Below, one piece after another: positions 47,839 through 56,018 of a DNA stretch of 64,000 bases. A model generated the notes under the pieces. That model saw only the letters and a program-made list of their open reading frames with translations. It searched no databases and was not told the origin of the DNA. The first letter of the stretch is position 1. Each line of letters starts with the position of its first letter. The translations under genes were made by a program, and so were the position numbers. The stretch lies in the NCBI RefSeq assembly GCF_002870125.1, contig NZ_PNEO01000002.1, positions 340,686 through 404,685 on the forward strand. The letters are read 5' to 3'. This stretch comes from Burkholderia sp. WAC0059. Lineage in GTDB: Bacteria > Pseudomonadota > Gammaproteobacteria > Burkholderiales > Burkholderiaceae.

Positions 47839-48999
47839 TCAGTCGAGCTTGTACGAACCGGCGCCCGTGCCGGCGAGATTGCCGCCGTCGACGATCAGGT
47901 ATTCCGGCCGGATCGGCTTGCCGCCGAAGAAGCATTGCAGAATCTCGAGCGTGCCGGCTGCATAGCGCGCCTGCCCCGAGAGCGAAGTGCCCGAGATGTG
48001 CGGCGTCATCCCTTCATGCGGCATCCGGCGCCACGGATGATCGACGGGCGCAGGCTGCGGATACCAGACGTCGCCCGCATAGCCGGCGAGCTTCCCCGAT
48101 TCGAGCGCGCGCACGACCGCATCGCGATCGCAAAGCTTGCCGCGCGCGGTGTTGATCAGATAAGTGCCGCGCTTCATCAGCGCGAACATCCGGTCGTCGA
48201 ACATGTGCTCGGTCGAGGGATAGAGCGGGGTTTGCAGGTTGACGACGTCGCAGACCTTCACGAGCGACTGCGGCGTGTCGTGATACGTGAGGTTCAGTTC
48301 CTTCTCGATGTCGGCCGACAAACGGTGCGGATCGTAATAGTGCAGATGCACGTCGAACGGCTTGAGCCGGCGCAGCACCGCGAGACCGATGCGCCCGGCG
48401 GCGATCGTGCCGAAATGCATGCCTTCGAGGTCGTAGCTGCGGCTCACGCAATCCGCGATGTTCCAGCCGCCGTTGGCCGCGTACTGATGCGACGGCAGGT
48501 AGTTGCGCACGAGCGAGAGCACCATCATCACGACGTGCTCGGCCACGCTGATGCTGTTCGAGAACGTGACTTCGGCCACCGTGACGCCGTGCTGCGCGGC
48601 GGCTTTCAGATCGACGTGATCGGAACCGATGCCGGCCGTCAGGGCAAGCTTCAGCTTCTTCGCCTTCGCGATCCGCTCGGGGCTCAGATACGCCGGCCAG
48701 AACGGCTGCGAAATGACGACGTCGGCGTCCGGCAAATGCCGCTCGAACGTCGAGTCGGCCCCTTCCTTGTCGCTCGTCACGACGAGCTCGTGGCCGAGGC
48801 TCGTCAGGTACTGGCGCAGGCCGAGTTCGCCGGACACGCAGCCGACGAGATCGCCCGGCTTGAAGCCCAGCGTGCCCTCGGGCGAGGGCACCGTCTGCCC
48901 GTTCGGGTAGCGCGTGATGAGCGGAATGTCGTCGCGCGCGTAGCGCGGCGGATAGCCGGTGACCGGGTCCGGATAGAGCACGCATAGAACTTTGGCCAT
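47839..48999 (-). CDS. fdh: NAD-dependent formate dehydrogenase
   Basis: 386 residues from ATG at 48999. Close to the Pseudomonas-type, cofactor-free FDH. It has the N-terminal VLYPDPVTGYPPRYARDDIP, the substrate loop QPFWPAYL, the NAD fold GTIAAGRIGLAVLRRL, the catalytic-site INTARGKLCDRDAV with Arg, and PHISGTSLSGQARYAAGT with the catalytic His. It oxidises formate to CO2, yielding NADH. It has no molybdenum or selenium need. It lies some 7 kb from the cox operon. Confidence 0.95.
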   Translation of the reverse strand: MAKVLCVLYPDPVTGYPPRYARDDIPLITRYPNGQTVPSPEGTLGFKPGDLVGCVSGELGLRQYLTSLGHELVVTSDKEGADSTFERHLPDADVVISQPFWPAYLSPERIAKAKKLKLALTAGIGSDHVDLKAAAQHGVTVAEVTFSNSISVAEHVVMMVLSLVRNYLPSHQYAANGGWNIADCVSRSYDLEGMHFGTIAAGRIGLAVLRRLKPFDVHLHYYDPHRLSADIEKELNLTYHDTPQSLVKVCDVVNLQTPLYPSTEHMFDDRMFALMKRGTYLINTARGKLCDRDAVVRALESGKLAGYAGDVWYPQPAPVDHPWRRMPHEGMTPHISGTSLSGQARYAAGTLEILQCFFGGKPIRPEYLIVDGGNLAGTGAGSYKLD

Positions 49000-49317
49000 C
49001 TTTCGTCTCCTTGGAGGTCGCGCCGGACGGGACTGCCCGGAACGCACGGCCAAGTCTGAAGATTCCGCGTGCGGGCGGCTTTCGGATTTGCACGGTTTTG
49101 CGCGGGGGCGGCGCGTGGTTGGTGCCGAAAGCCGATGGCGTTCATGCTGCTTCGGCCAGCCCGGCCGCATCGGAGACACTGGTGCCCGTCGCCCGTTTGC
49201 CGGACGAATCGATTCCCGCATTATCTGATTTGACGGACGATCAGGGACGCGTCCATACCGGTTGGGGATTGCGCCTCGTGCGCGCGCGGGCACGTTGAGG
49301 CGCCCGGCAATCGCCTC
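49000..49317. other. Intergenic region upstream of formate dehydrogenase
   Basis: 318 bp between the fdh start and the end of the GNAT gene on the same strand. It must hold the fdh promoter. No gene, repeat or clear operator was seen. Confidence 0.45.
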
Positions 49318-49833
49318 TCACCGTGATTCGGGCCTGTCGGCGAGCAATGCCCATCGCTCGTGATCCCGCCATTCTCCGTCGATGCGCAGATAGCGCGGCG
49401 AAAAGCCTTCTTTCCGAAACCCAAGCCGGCGCACCAACGCTATCGACGCGCGATTTTCCGGCTGGATGCTGGCTTCCAGCCGATGCAATCCGAGGTCGTC
49501 GAACGCATGGTCGACCGCGAAACGCAACGCTTCGGTCATCAGCCCTTTCCGGCTGAATTTCGACATTCCGTAATACCCGAGATAAGCGCTCTGGAAAGCG
49601 CCCGCAACGATTTCGTTGATATTGACGACGCCGACGATCTGCCCGGAAATCCGCTCCCGGGCCACGAAGCCGACGTTCGGTCCGGTCAGGCAGCGCGCGA
49701 ACCAGGCGTCGAAACCCGCCCGATCCGTGAAAGCGACGACCCACGGCAGGTGGTAATGCCGATTTTCGCGGTTGGCGGAGATCAGGTCGGCGGCGTCGCC
49801 GCGAACTACGCGATTGAGTTGGATCAGGCTCAT
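49318..49833 (-). CDS. GNAT N-acetyltransferase (RimJ/RimL type)
   Basis: 171 residues. The acetyl-CoA-binding segment (YYGMSKFSRKGLMTEALRFA) and the LGLHRLEASIQPENRASIALVRRLGFRKEG motif are typical of RimJ/RimL N-acetyltransferases. The substrate is unknown (ribosomal protein N-terminus, polyamine or small amine). It is divergent from a second GNAT gene. Confidence 0.88.
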   Translation of the reverse strand: MSLIQLNRVVRGDAADLISANRENRHYHLPWVVAFTDRAGFDAWFARCLTGPNVGFVARERISGQIVGVVNINEIVAGAFQSAYLGYYGMSKFSRKGLMTEALRFAVDHAFDDLGLHRLEASIQPENRASIALVRRLGFRKEGFSPRYLRIDGEWRDHERWALLADRPESR

Positions 49834-49906
49834 ATCTGTATCGGCAACGGATTGTGCAAGTCGGTCGTCATTGGGCGAACGATAACCGATTTCCGTTTTC
49901 CATAAA

Positions 49907-49918
49907 AATTCCGGAATT
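49907..49918. promoter_or_regulatory. 12-bp palindrome between the two divergent GNAT genes
   Basis: AATTCCGGAATT is a perfect palindrome in an AT-rich 150-bp spacer that must hold both promoters. It could be an operator shared by the two acetyltransferase genes. Confidence 0.4.
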
Positions 49919-49985
49919 CAAAATCTTTCCGGTTAGCGAAAATACTTCGTGGTTTAATCGGGCTTATTCCCGCATTCCGCCCGAC

Positions 49986-50564
49986 ATGCGCCTTTTTGAA
50001 CCCGTCATCCTCACCACTGCGCGCCTGAAACTTCGCCCGCTTCGCCACGACGACGTTCACGCCTTTTTCGAAATCTGGTCCGATGCCGAGGCCATGCGTT
50101 ACTTCTCGTTCCCGGCCATGACCGGCATCGGTCAGGCAACGGATCGCCTGGCCCGTCTGCTGAAGACGTGCGCCGAAGGCAAAGACCTGGTTTGCACCGT
50201 GGAATTACAGGCCACGGGCGAAGCACTCGGCGATTGCGCTTTATTCCATGCGGATGCGCAATGCCGGCGCGCCGAACTCGGTTTCTGCCTGAAACGCCGG
50301 CACTGGGGAAACGGCTACATGGCCGAAGCGGCGTCCGCGCTCATTGCGCACGCATTCGATACCGTGATTCTGAATCGAATCGAGGCGGACATCGACCCGC
50401 GCAACCTCGCGTCAGCCCGGCTCCTCGAACGGCTGGGGTTCAGCCGCGAAGGCCTGCTGCGCGAGCGCTGGATAATCGGCGACGAAGTGTCGGACAGCGC
50501 CCTGTACGGACTGCTGCGCAGCGATCCCCGGCCGGCGCCCTCGCCTCAACGAATCGACGCGTAG
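49986..50564 (+). CDS. GNAT N-acetyltransferase (RimJ/RimL type), second
   Basis: 192 residues from ATG at 49986. The start EPVILTTARLKLRPLRHDDV and the LKRRHWGNGYMAEAASALIAHAF acetyl-CoA site are typical of RimJ-like acetyltransferases, as is NRIEADIDPRNLASARLLERLGF. It differs clearly from the neighbouring divergent GNAT, so the pair is probably not a recent duplication. Confidence 0.9.
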   Translation: MRLFEPVILTTARLKLRPLRHDDVHAFFEIWSDAEAMRYFSFPAMTGIGQATDRLARLLKTCAEGKDLVCTVELQATGEALGDCALFHADAQCRRAELGFCLKRRHWGNGYMAEAASALIAHAFDTVILNRIEADIDPRNLASARLLERLGFSREGLLRERWIIGDEVSDSALYGLLRSDPRPAPSPQRIDA

Positions 50565-50808
50565 ACTCTCGTGTCCCGAAGTCGGCCGCCCGGCCAGGTT
50601 TGTCAGGCGACTCAGAGGAACGGCCGGCTGACACGACATCCTCGCGTTCCAGCCAGGCCGACAGGCGCGATGACGACCGCAGTATTCATCGCGCCGCTTC
50701 CCGGGCGGGCGCAAGCGTTTCTATCGCTCCAAGTCTGTCGGTCGACGGTTCGTGCCGCTTGCCCGTGCGACTTGTATCATCCCACTAACGGCTCGACGGA
50801 ATGCCTCG

Positions 50809-50934
50809 ATGAACGCCCTCATATCTGCGGTGCTCATTTACGTGCCCGATGTGCCGGCTGCACTGGACGGGTATCGGGCGGATTTTCGCCGATTGGAGGA
50901 CCCGTGGGGACATTGCATCGGCCCGCGCAGTTAA
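50809..50934 (+). pseudogene. Collapsed glyoxalase/VOC-family gene (internal deletion)
   Basis: 41 codons. The N-terminal part (MNALISAVLIYVPDVPAALD) looks like the first strand and helix of a VOC/glyoxalase protein. After a short joint it passes straight into LEDPWGHCIGP, which resembles the C-terminal strand of the same family. The about 90 residues normally between them are missing. It keeps a start and a stop but can no longer encode the fold. Confidence 0.6.
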
Positions 50935-50974
50935 CGGAACCGCCGGAGCACAATCCGTCAAGGAAGGAGGAGCG

Positions 50975-51880
50975 ATGACGATCAAGCACATTCGTACCGA
51001 CCTGCTGAACGTGGCCTTGGTGGAAACCGGCCATCCGCAGGGATGGCCGGTCGTGCTGCTGCACGGCTTTCCCTACGACATACACGCATACGACGAAGTC
51101 TCGCCCCGGCTGGCGGCGGCCGGCGCGCGCGTGATCGTGCCCTACCTTCGCGGCTACGGAGAAACGCAGTTCCTGTCCGCCGGGACGTTGCGCTCGGGCC
51201 AGCAGGCGGCGCTCGGCGCCGACCTGCTCGCGCTGCTCGACGCGCTGCACATCGAACGCGCGATGCTGGGCGGCTATGACTGGGGCGGACGCGCGGCATG
51301 CATCGTCGCCGCGCTGCACCCCGGACGGGTCAGGGCGCTGGCGACGGTCAACGGCTACAACATCCAGGACATCGCCGCGTCGGGTCGGCCGGCCGCGCCG
51401 GAAAACGAATATCGCTACTGGTATCAGTATTACTTTCACGGCGAACGCGGGCGCGCGGGACTGTCCGAAAACCGGGAAGCGCTTTGCCGGCTGCTATGGC
51501 GACTCTGGTCGCCCACCTGGCACTTCGACGACGCGCGTTTCGCCGATACGGCCGCCGCGCTCCACAATCCGGACTTCGTCGACGTGGTGATTCATTCTTA
51601 CCGGCATCGGTACGGGCTCGTGCCCGGCGATGCGCGCTATGAAGCCATCGAGCGGCAGCTTGCGAAGCTGCCGGCGATCGAGGTGCCGACGATCTCGCTG
51701 GACGGCGAAGACGACGGCGTCCTGGCCGTCGGCGGCACGGCGCATCATGCGTCCCGCTTCACCGGCCCGTATGAATATCGCCTCGTGAAGCACGCCGGGC
51801 ACAACCTGCCTCAGGAAGCGCCCGGCGCGTTTGCCGATGCGTTGCTCGCCCTGGCGGCCAATACGCAAGGGAACAGGTGA
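50975..51880 (+). CDS. Alpha/beta hydrolase, epoxide hydrolase/dehalogenase type
   Basis: 301 residues from ATG at 50975, with a strong AAGGAGGAG ribosome-binding site. The oxyanion motif is HGFP (30-33) and the nucleophile elbow GYDWGG has Asp102, the Asp nucleophile of epoxide hydrolases and haloalkane dehalogenases rather than the Ser of esterases. A late His lies in KHAGHNLPQEAP. A large lid with many aromatic residues (YRYWYQYYFHG) separates the core halves. There is no signal peptide, so it is cytoplasmic. The substrate is unknown. Confidence 0.88.
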   Translation: MTIKHIRTDLLNVALVETGHPQGWPVVLLHGFPYDIHAYDEVSPRLAAAGARVIVPYLRGYGETQFLSAGTLRSGQQAALGADLLALLDALHIERAMLGGYDWGGRAACIVAALHPGRVRALATVNGYNIQDIAASGRPAAPENEYRYWYQYYFHGERGRAGLSENREALCRLLWRLWSPTWHFDDARFADTAAALHNPDFVDVVIHSYRHRYGLVPGDARYEAIERQLAKLPAIEVPTISLDGEDDGVLAVGGTAHHASRFTGPYEYRLVKHAGHNLPQEAPGAFADALLALAANTQGNR

Positions 51881-51947
51881 CGGGGCTGCCGGGCGGTCCG
51901 GCCGTCTGTCCGACCATCGGTCCGAACAGAAGCGGAATGTTCGCACC

Positions 51948-52430
51948 CTATTCTCTCGCGGCTACGCTCGGCTCCAGCGCCCGGAAATGCCAGCCATCGC
52001 TGTCCCTCACGTACACGGCGATGATGTGTCCGCTCTCCTGCCTGAACGTCCCGTCGCCTTTCGGAACTTCGACGGAGAAATTCGCGATGCTGAATCCGCC
52101 GTTGCCCTGCACGCCGGCCTCGATCACCTGAATGTGATGCGCCTTCGCGCCCGAGCTGAAGCGCTTTTCATAGTATTGCCTCAGTGCCGTGCGTCCCTTG
52201 ATGACGTTCCCGGCCGGCGACACCAGCACGCCGTCCTCGGCATAGAGCCGCGCCATCGCATCGGCATTTTTGGTCGCATAGTTGCTGTCGTAAAGCTGCC
52301 CGAGCTTCGCCGCCGCCGACTGCGCCTCCTGTAACGAAGGCTCGGGCGCACTCGCGCCGGACGTCGCCGCGAACACGGGTGCGCTACCGACGAGAAGCAC
52401 GGCGAATAGAAAGGAAACATGTCTTTTCAC
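51948..52430 (-). CDS. Exported SnoaL-like (NTF2-fold) protein, last gene of the nar operon
   Basis: 160 residues from GTG at 52430, with GGGAG upstream. A Sec signal peptide (FLFAVLLVGSAPVFAATSG) precedes an NTF2/SnoaL-like domain with YATKNADAMARLYAEDGVLVSPAGN, a motif of DUF4440-type proteins. It follows narK by 26 bases. A link to nitrate respiration is suggested only by position; members of this fold are enzymes or small-ligand binders. Confidence 0.82.
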   Translation of the reverse strand: MKRHVSFLFAVLLVGSAPVFAATSGASAPEPSLQEAQSAAAKLGQLYDSNYATKNADAMARLYAEDGVLVSPAGNVIKGRTALRQYYEKRFSSGAKAHHIQVIEAGVQGNGGFSIANFSVEVPKGDGTFRQESGHIIAVYVRDSDGWHFRALEPSVAARE

Positions 52431-52456
52431 TTTGGAACTCCCTCGATCAAAACGCT

Positions 52457-53737
52457 TCAGCGTGACCTGTCGCCGAGAATCGGCGCGCGCTTCACTTCGG
52501 AAACATAGATCAGGATAAGCGAAACCCACACAACACCATAGAGCAACATGAAACAGCTCGAACGGATCTTGAGGGTGTCGAGAAGCACGCCGAACAGGAT
52601 CGGCAGCAAAAATCCGCCCATCCCGCCTGCGAGACCGACAACGCCGGTCACGACACCCATGTTCTCCGGAAAATCGTCGGCGACGTACTTGAAAGTCGAG
52701 GCCATGCCGAACGCGAACACCGCGCCGAGCACGAACGTGAGGATGACGAAACCCGCGAGCGGCATGTCGATATGCAGCGTGGTCGTACCGTCCAACGTGT
52801 GGATCACGAAATCGGTGGCCGGATACGAAAGAATGAACAGGCCAATCCACGCGACCCACAAGCCCCACCACGTGACGGCCTGCGCGCCGAACCTGTCTGC
52901 GAGTATGCCCCCCACGGCGCGCAACACCGAACCCGGCAGCGAGAAACCCGCGGCGAATGCCGAGGCCGTCACGAGCGACATGCCGTATTCGGCCTTCAGA
53001 TACTGCGGCATCCATAGCGAAAGCGCCGTGAAGCCGCCGAACGTGATCGAGTAATACTGGCACAGCCGCCAGACGCGTGCGTCGCCCAGTACCCTGAACG
53101 CGTCGAGCCACGATCCGCCCCTCTTGCCCGCACCCGGATCGCGCGCGGAAGCGAACCAGAAGATCACCGCGGTGACGAGCAACGCCGCCGCGTAGAGGCG
53201 CGGCACGAAACGCCAGCCATAAAGCGACTGCAACACCGGCGTGACGAACAGGTTGACGGCGGCGCCCGCCGTGCCCGCGCCGAAAAAGCCCATGGCGAAC
53301 CCGCGTCGGGCGGGCGGAAAGAAGCGGGCGACATAGGGCGTGCCCACCGCGAAGGAGGCGCCCACGCAGCCGAGAAAGAGGCCGATCGCGAGGAACTGCC
53401 ATAACCGGTCCGCGTAGCTGACGACATAGACGGGCGCGGCGCAGGCCACGAGCAGGACCGTCATGACGTTGCGTCCGCCGTAGCGGTCGGTCCACGCGCC
53501 CAGCGGCAGACGCATCACGGCGCCCGTCAACACGGGCGTCGACGTGAGCAGGCCGAACTCCGTGCTGTTGAGCTTGAGTTCGTCGCGCAGCGGCACGCCC
53601 AGCACGCCGAACATCATCCACACGACGAAGCAGACCAGAAACGCGAGCGTGCTCGCGAGCAGCACGGACCACGCTCTCGCGTCCGAAACGACGGACGCGG
53701 AAGCAACCGTCCGAAGCGCTTTGTCAGGCCGACTCAT
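52457..53737 (-). CDS. narK: Nitrate/nitrite transporter NarK (MFS)
   Basis: 426 residues, 12 membrane helices. The nitrate signature is visible in the first half as GFAMGFFGAGTAGAAVNLFV, and in the second half as NMGVVTGVVGLAGGMGGFLLP. It imports nitrate and may export nitrite for the NarGHI enzyme. It starts 27 bases after the isomerase gene. Only one NarK is encoded here, unlike the NarK1-NarK2 pairs of some relatives. Confidence 0.93.
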   Translation of the reverse strand: MSRPDKALRTVASASVVSDARAWSVLLASTLAFLVCFVVWMMFGVLGVPLRDELKLNSTEFGLLTSTPVLTGAVMRLPLGAWTDRYGGRNVMTVLLVACAAPVYVVSYADRLWQFLAIGLFLGCVGASFAVGTPYVARFFPPARRGFAMGFFGAGTAGAAVNLFVTPVLQSLYGWRFVPRLYAAALLVTAVIFWFASARDPGAGKRGGSWLDAFRVLGDARVWRLCQYYSITFGGFTALSLWMPQYLKAEYGMSLVTASAFAAGFSLPGSVLRAVGGILADRFGAQAVTWWGLWVAWIGLFILSYPATDFVIHTLDGTTTLHIDMPLAGFVILTFVLGAVFAFGMASTFKYVADDFPENMGVVTGVVGLAGGMGGFLLPILFGVLLDTLKIRSSCFMLLYGVVWVSLILIYVSEVKRAPILGDRSR

Positions 53738-53764
53738 GCGGTCTCCCCCTTGCCGGCACGGCGG

Positions 53765-54553
53765 CTATTGAAGCAATGGGCTCGTGGCGGCGTCGATTGC
53801 GGCATTCTCCAGCGAAGCCTCCGATGCGAGGATCGCAACGTATTGCCGGATGGCCTCATGACGCACGCGCTCCGCAAGAAAGCGGGCAATGTCGCGTTCG
53901 GCAACCTCAAACGCAACCGGGTATCCCGCCTCGCGGCGCTCGATGCGCACGAGATGAAAGCCGAAGCGGGTGCTGACCAGTCGAGGCAGCACGCCCAGCT
54001 CGTCGCTACCGAACAGCGCGCGCTCGAACTCGGGCACGGTATCGCCGCGCATCAACTGACCGAGGCTGCCGCCCACGCGCGCCGACGGGCAATTCGACAG
54101 TTCGCCCGCGCGCGCCTCGAAAGTGTGCGGTTCGCCCAGCAGCGCGCCGAGCGTCGCCTCGGCCTTGCCGCGCAGTTGCGCGAGCGGCATCCGCTCCGTT
54201 ACGGCAAAGAGAATATGGCTTGCGTAGACGATTTCGCCGCGCACGAAGCGCTCGGGACGCCGCTCGTAAAAGCGCCGGCAATCGCCGGTCGTGGGCTCGG
54301 GCACGCGCAATTCGCGTTCGAGCAGCGCCTCGAGCGCATCGTCCTCGAGCGGCGCATCGGCATCGATCAGCGCCAGTTCGGCGGCACGCTGGCGAAACAG
54401 CTCGCGCACGACCAGCGCGCGACGCGCGGCAAGCAGCGGATCGGCCTCGTCCGCATGATGGCGGCTCTCCGAGGCAATGGCTTCACGATCGATTTCCACA
54501 TGGTTCACGCGGGCAGGCAAGTCGCCCGCCATGGCTGGCTGCTCGACGTTCAT
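53765..54553 (-). CDS. Parvulin-type peptidyl-prolyl isomerase in the nar operon
   Basis: 262 residues from ATG at 54553; an in-frame upstream ATG at 54616 would run into narI. A PpiC/NifM-like protein with a helical N-terminal part and a parvulin domain (VYASHILFAVTERMPLAQLR to GFHLVRIERREAGYP). There is no signal peptide, so it is cytoplasmic and may assist folding of NarG or NarH. The same gene accompanies narGHJI in Pseudomonas. It starts 19 bases after narI. Confidence 0.88.
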   Translation of the reverse strand: MNVEQPAMAGDLPARVNHVEIDREAIASESRHHADEADPLLAARRALVVRELFRQRAAELALIDADAPLEDDALEALLERELRVPEPTTGDCRRFYERRPERFVRGEIVYASHILFAVTERMPLAQLRGKAEATLGALLGEPHTFEARAGELSNCPSARVGGSLGQLMRGDTVPEFERALFGSDELGVLPRLVSTRFGFHLVRIERREAGYPVAFEVAERDIARFLAERVRHEAIRQYVAILASEASLENAAIDAATSPLLQ

Positions 54554-54572
54554 CGCGCGGCTCCCGGAACGA

Positions 54573-55256
54573 TCAGCGCTTGCGCACGAGTTGATACGGG
54601 CGCAGAAGATAGGCAACAGAGGCGATGCCGCTCCAGATGTGCACCATGCGCGTGAACGGCGAGACGAGGAAAATCGTGAAACCCAGCGCGATATGCGTCT
54701 GATAGACGACCGGCACGCCGTCGAGCAGGCTCGCGAGGTTGCCCTGGAAGGTCACCACGCCCTTCACGTAGTCGGTGAGCTGCTCGAACATCGCGCCGTC
54801 CGTGTGGTGCGCCGAGAGCACCACGGTGCCGAGCCCTAGCGCCAGTTGCACCCAGAGCATCAGCACGATGACAATGTCCGAGCCCTTGCTGTTGCGGCGA
54901 ATGCGCGTGTCGCCCAGGCGCCGCACGATCAGCATCGAAAGGCCGACGATCGCGAACAAGCCCGCGAGGCCGCCCGCGACCATCGCGATCAACTGGTGCG
55001 CGGAGGCGGAGATGAACGGGGCGACCAGCCAATGCGGCGCAAGAAATCCCCCGAAATGCCCGGCCACCACAACCAGAATGCCCCAATGAAAGAGGTTGCT
55101 GCCGATGCGCAGCGTACCGCGCCGCAGCAGTTGCGACGAGTCGCTCTTCCACGTGTACTGCTCGCGATCGAAACGGGCAAGCGATCCGAGCAGCAGCACC
55201 GAGAGACAAATGTACGGATAGATACCGAACAGGAATTGATGGAAATAGTGACCCAT
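54573..55256 (-). CDS. narI: Respiratory nitrate reductase gamma subunit NarI
   Basis: 227 residues, five membrane helices. It holds two heme b groups with His ligands near helices 2 and 5 (NLFHWGILVVVAGHFGG and YQTHIALGFTIFLVSPFTRMVHI). It takes electrons from quinol and passes them to NarH. The start region MGHYFHQFLFGIYPYICL is typical. Confidence 0.95.
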   Translation of the reverse strand: MGHYFHQFLFGIYPYICLSVLLLGSLARFDREQYTWKSDSSQLLRRGTLRIGSNLFHWGILVVVAGHFGGFLAPHWLVAPFISASAHQLIAMVAGGLAGLFAIVGLSMLIVRRLGDTRIRRNSKGSDIVIVLMLWVQLALGLGTVVLSAHHTDGAMFEQLTDYVKGVVTFQGNLASLLDGVPVVYQTHIALGFTIFLVSPFTRMVHIWSGIASVAYLLRPYQLVRKR

Positions 55257-55312
55257 GACTGCTCCTTGCTGATTTGCACTGTATTTCGCGCCGCGCGTGA
55301 GTTTTATCGCGA

Positions 55313-56017
55313 CTACGCCGACGCCCGGCCCGGCGGCGCGGCATGAAACTGCACCGGCGCCACGGCAGGCTGCGATGCCCCCACGAAGCGCACGGGCTCT
55401 TCGCTGTAGTCGGCGTCGAGCGCGTTCAGCCCCTCGCTGTCGTGCGGTGCGTTCGCATCGTCGTCGTGCGCGTCCTCCGGCAGGGCGGGATCGGTATTGC
55501 CCGCGAGCGCGAGTACGGCACCGGTCACGTAGGCGTAGTGACTCTTGCGGCGGCTCAGCGCCGTCGTGATCGACTGCAGGATCGCTTCGGTTTCGCCGAG
55601 CAGCGAGCGTGCTTCGTTCGCCTCGAGTATCGACAGATATTCGAGAAACACCGGCAGATAATCGGGCAACTGCCCCGGGCCGAGCAGCATCCCATGCTGC
55701 TCATACATCTGCTTCAGGTCGATCATCGCCTGACCTCGGTCGCGCGATTCGCCGTGCACGTGCTCGAACAGATGCAGCGACGTCGCGCGGCCGCGATCGA
55801 AAAGCGCCACGTAGTTCTCCTGCAACGCAAGCAGATCGCGCGAACCGAGATAATCGAGAAAGCGCAGCAGACGCTCGCGCGTCCCGCGCGGTATCGCGCT
55901 GTCGCCTTGCAGATGGGTACGCGCCTCGTCGAGCGAGGCGGTCATTGCCTCGTCCGGATATTCGAGGCACGCGGCAAGCAGCCGGAACGTCCGGCTATCG
56001 GGAAAGGACACGAGCAT
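55313..56017 (-). CDS. narJ: Nitrate reductase chaperone NarJ
   Basis: 234 residues from ATG at 56017, with AGGAGGT upstream. TorD-family chaperone that binds NarG and helps insert the Mo cofactor. Conserved LLAACLEYPDE and YLPVFLEYLSILE are visible. The C-terminal tail (after about 175) is acidic and low in complexity. It starts one base after the narH stop region. Confidence 0.93.
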   Translation of the reverse strand: MLVSFPDSRTFRLLAACLEYPDEAMTASLDEARTHLQGDSAIPRGTRERLLRFLDYLGSRDLLALQENYVALFDRGRATSLHLFEHVHGESRDRGQAMIDLKQMYEQHGMLLGPGQLPDYLPVFLEYLSILEANEARSLLGETEAILQSITTALSRRKSHYAYVTGAVLALAGNTDPALPEDAHDDDANAPHDSEGLNALDADYSEEPVRFVGASQPAVAPVQFHAAPPGRASA

Positions 56018-56018
56018 C

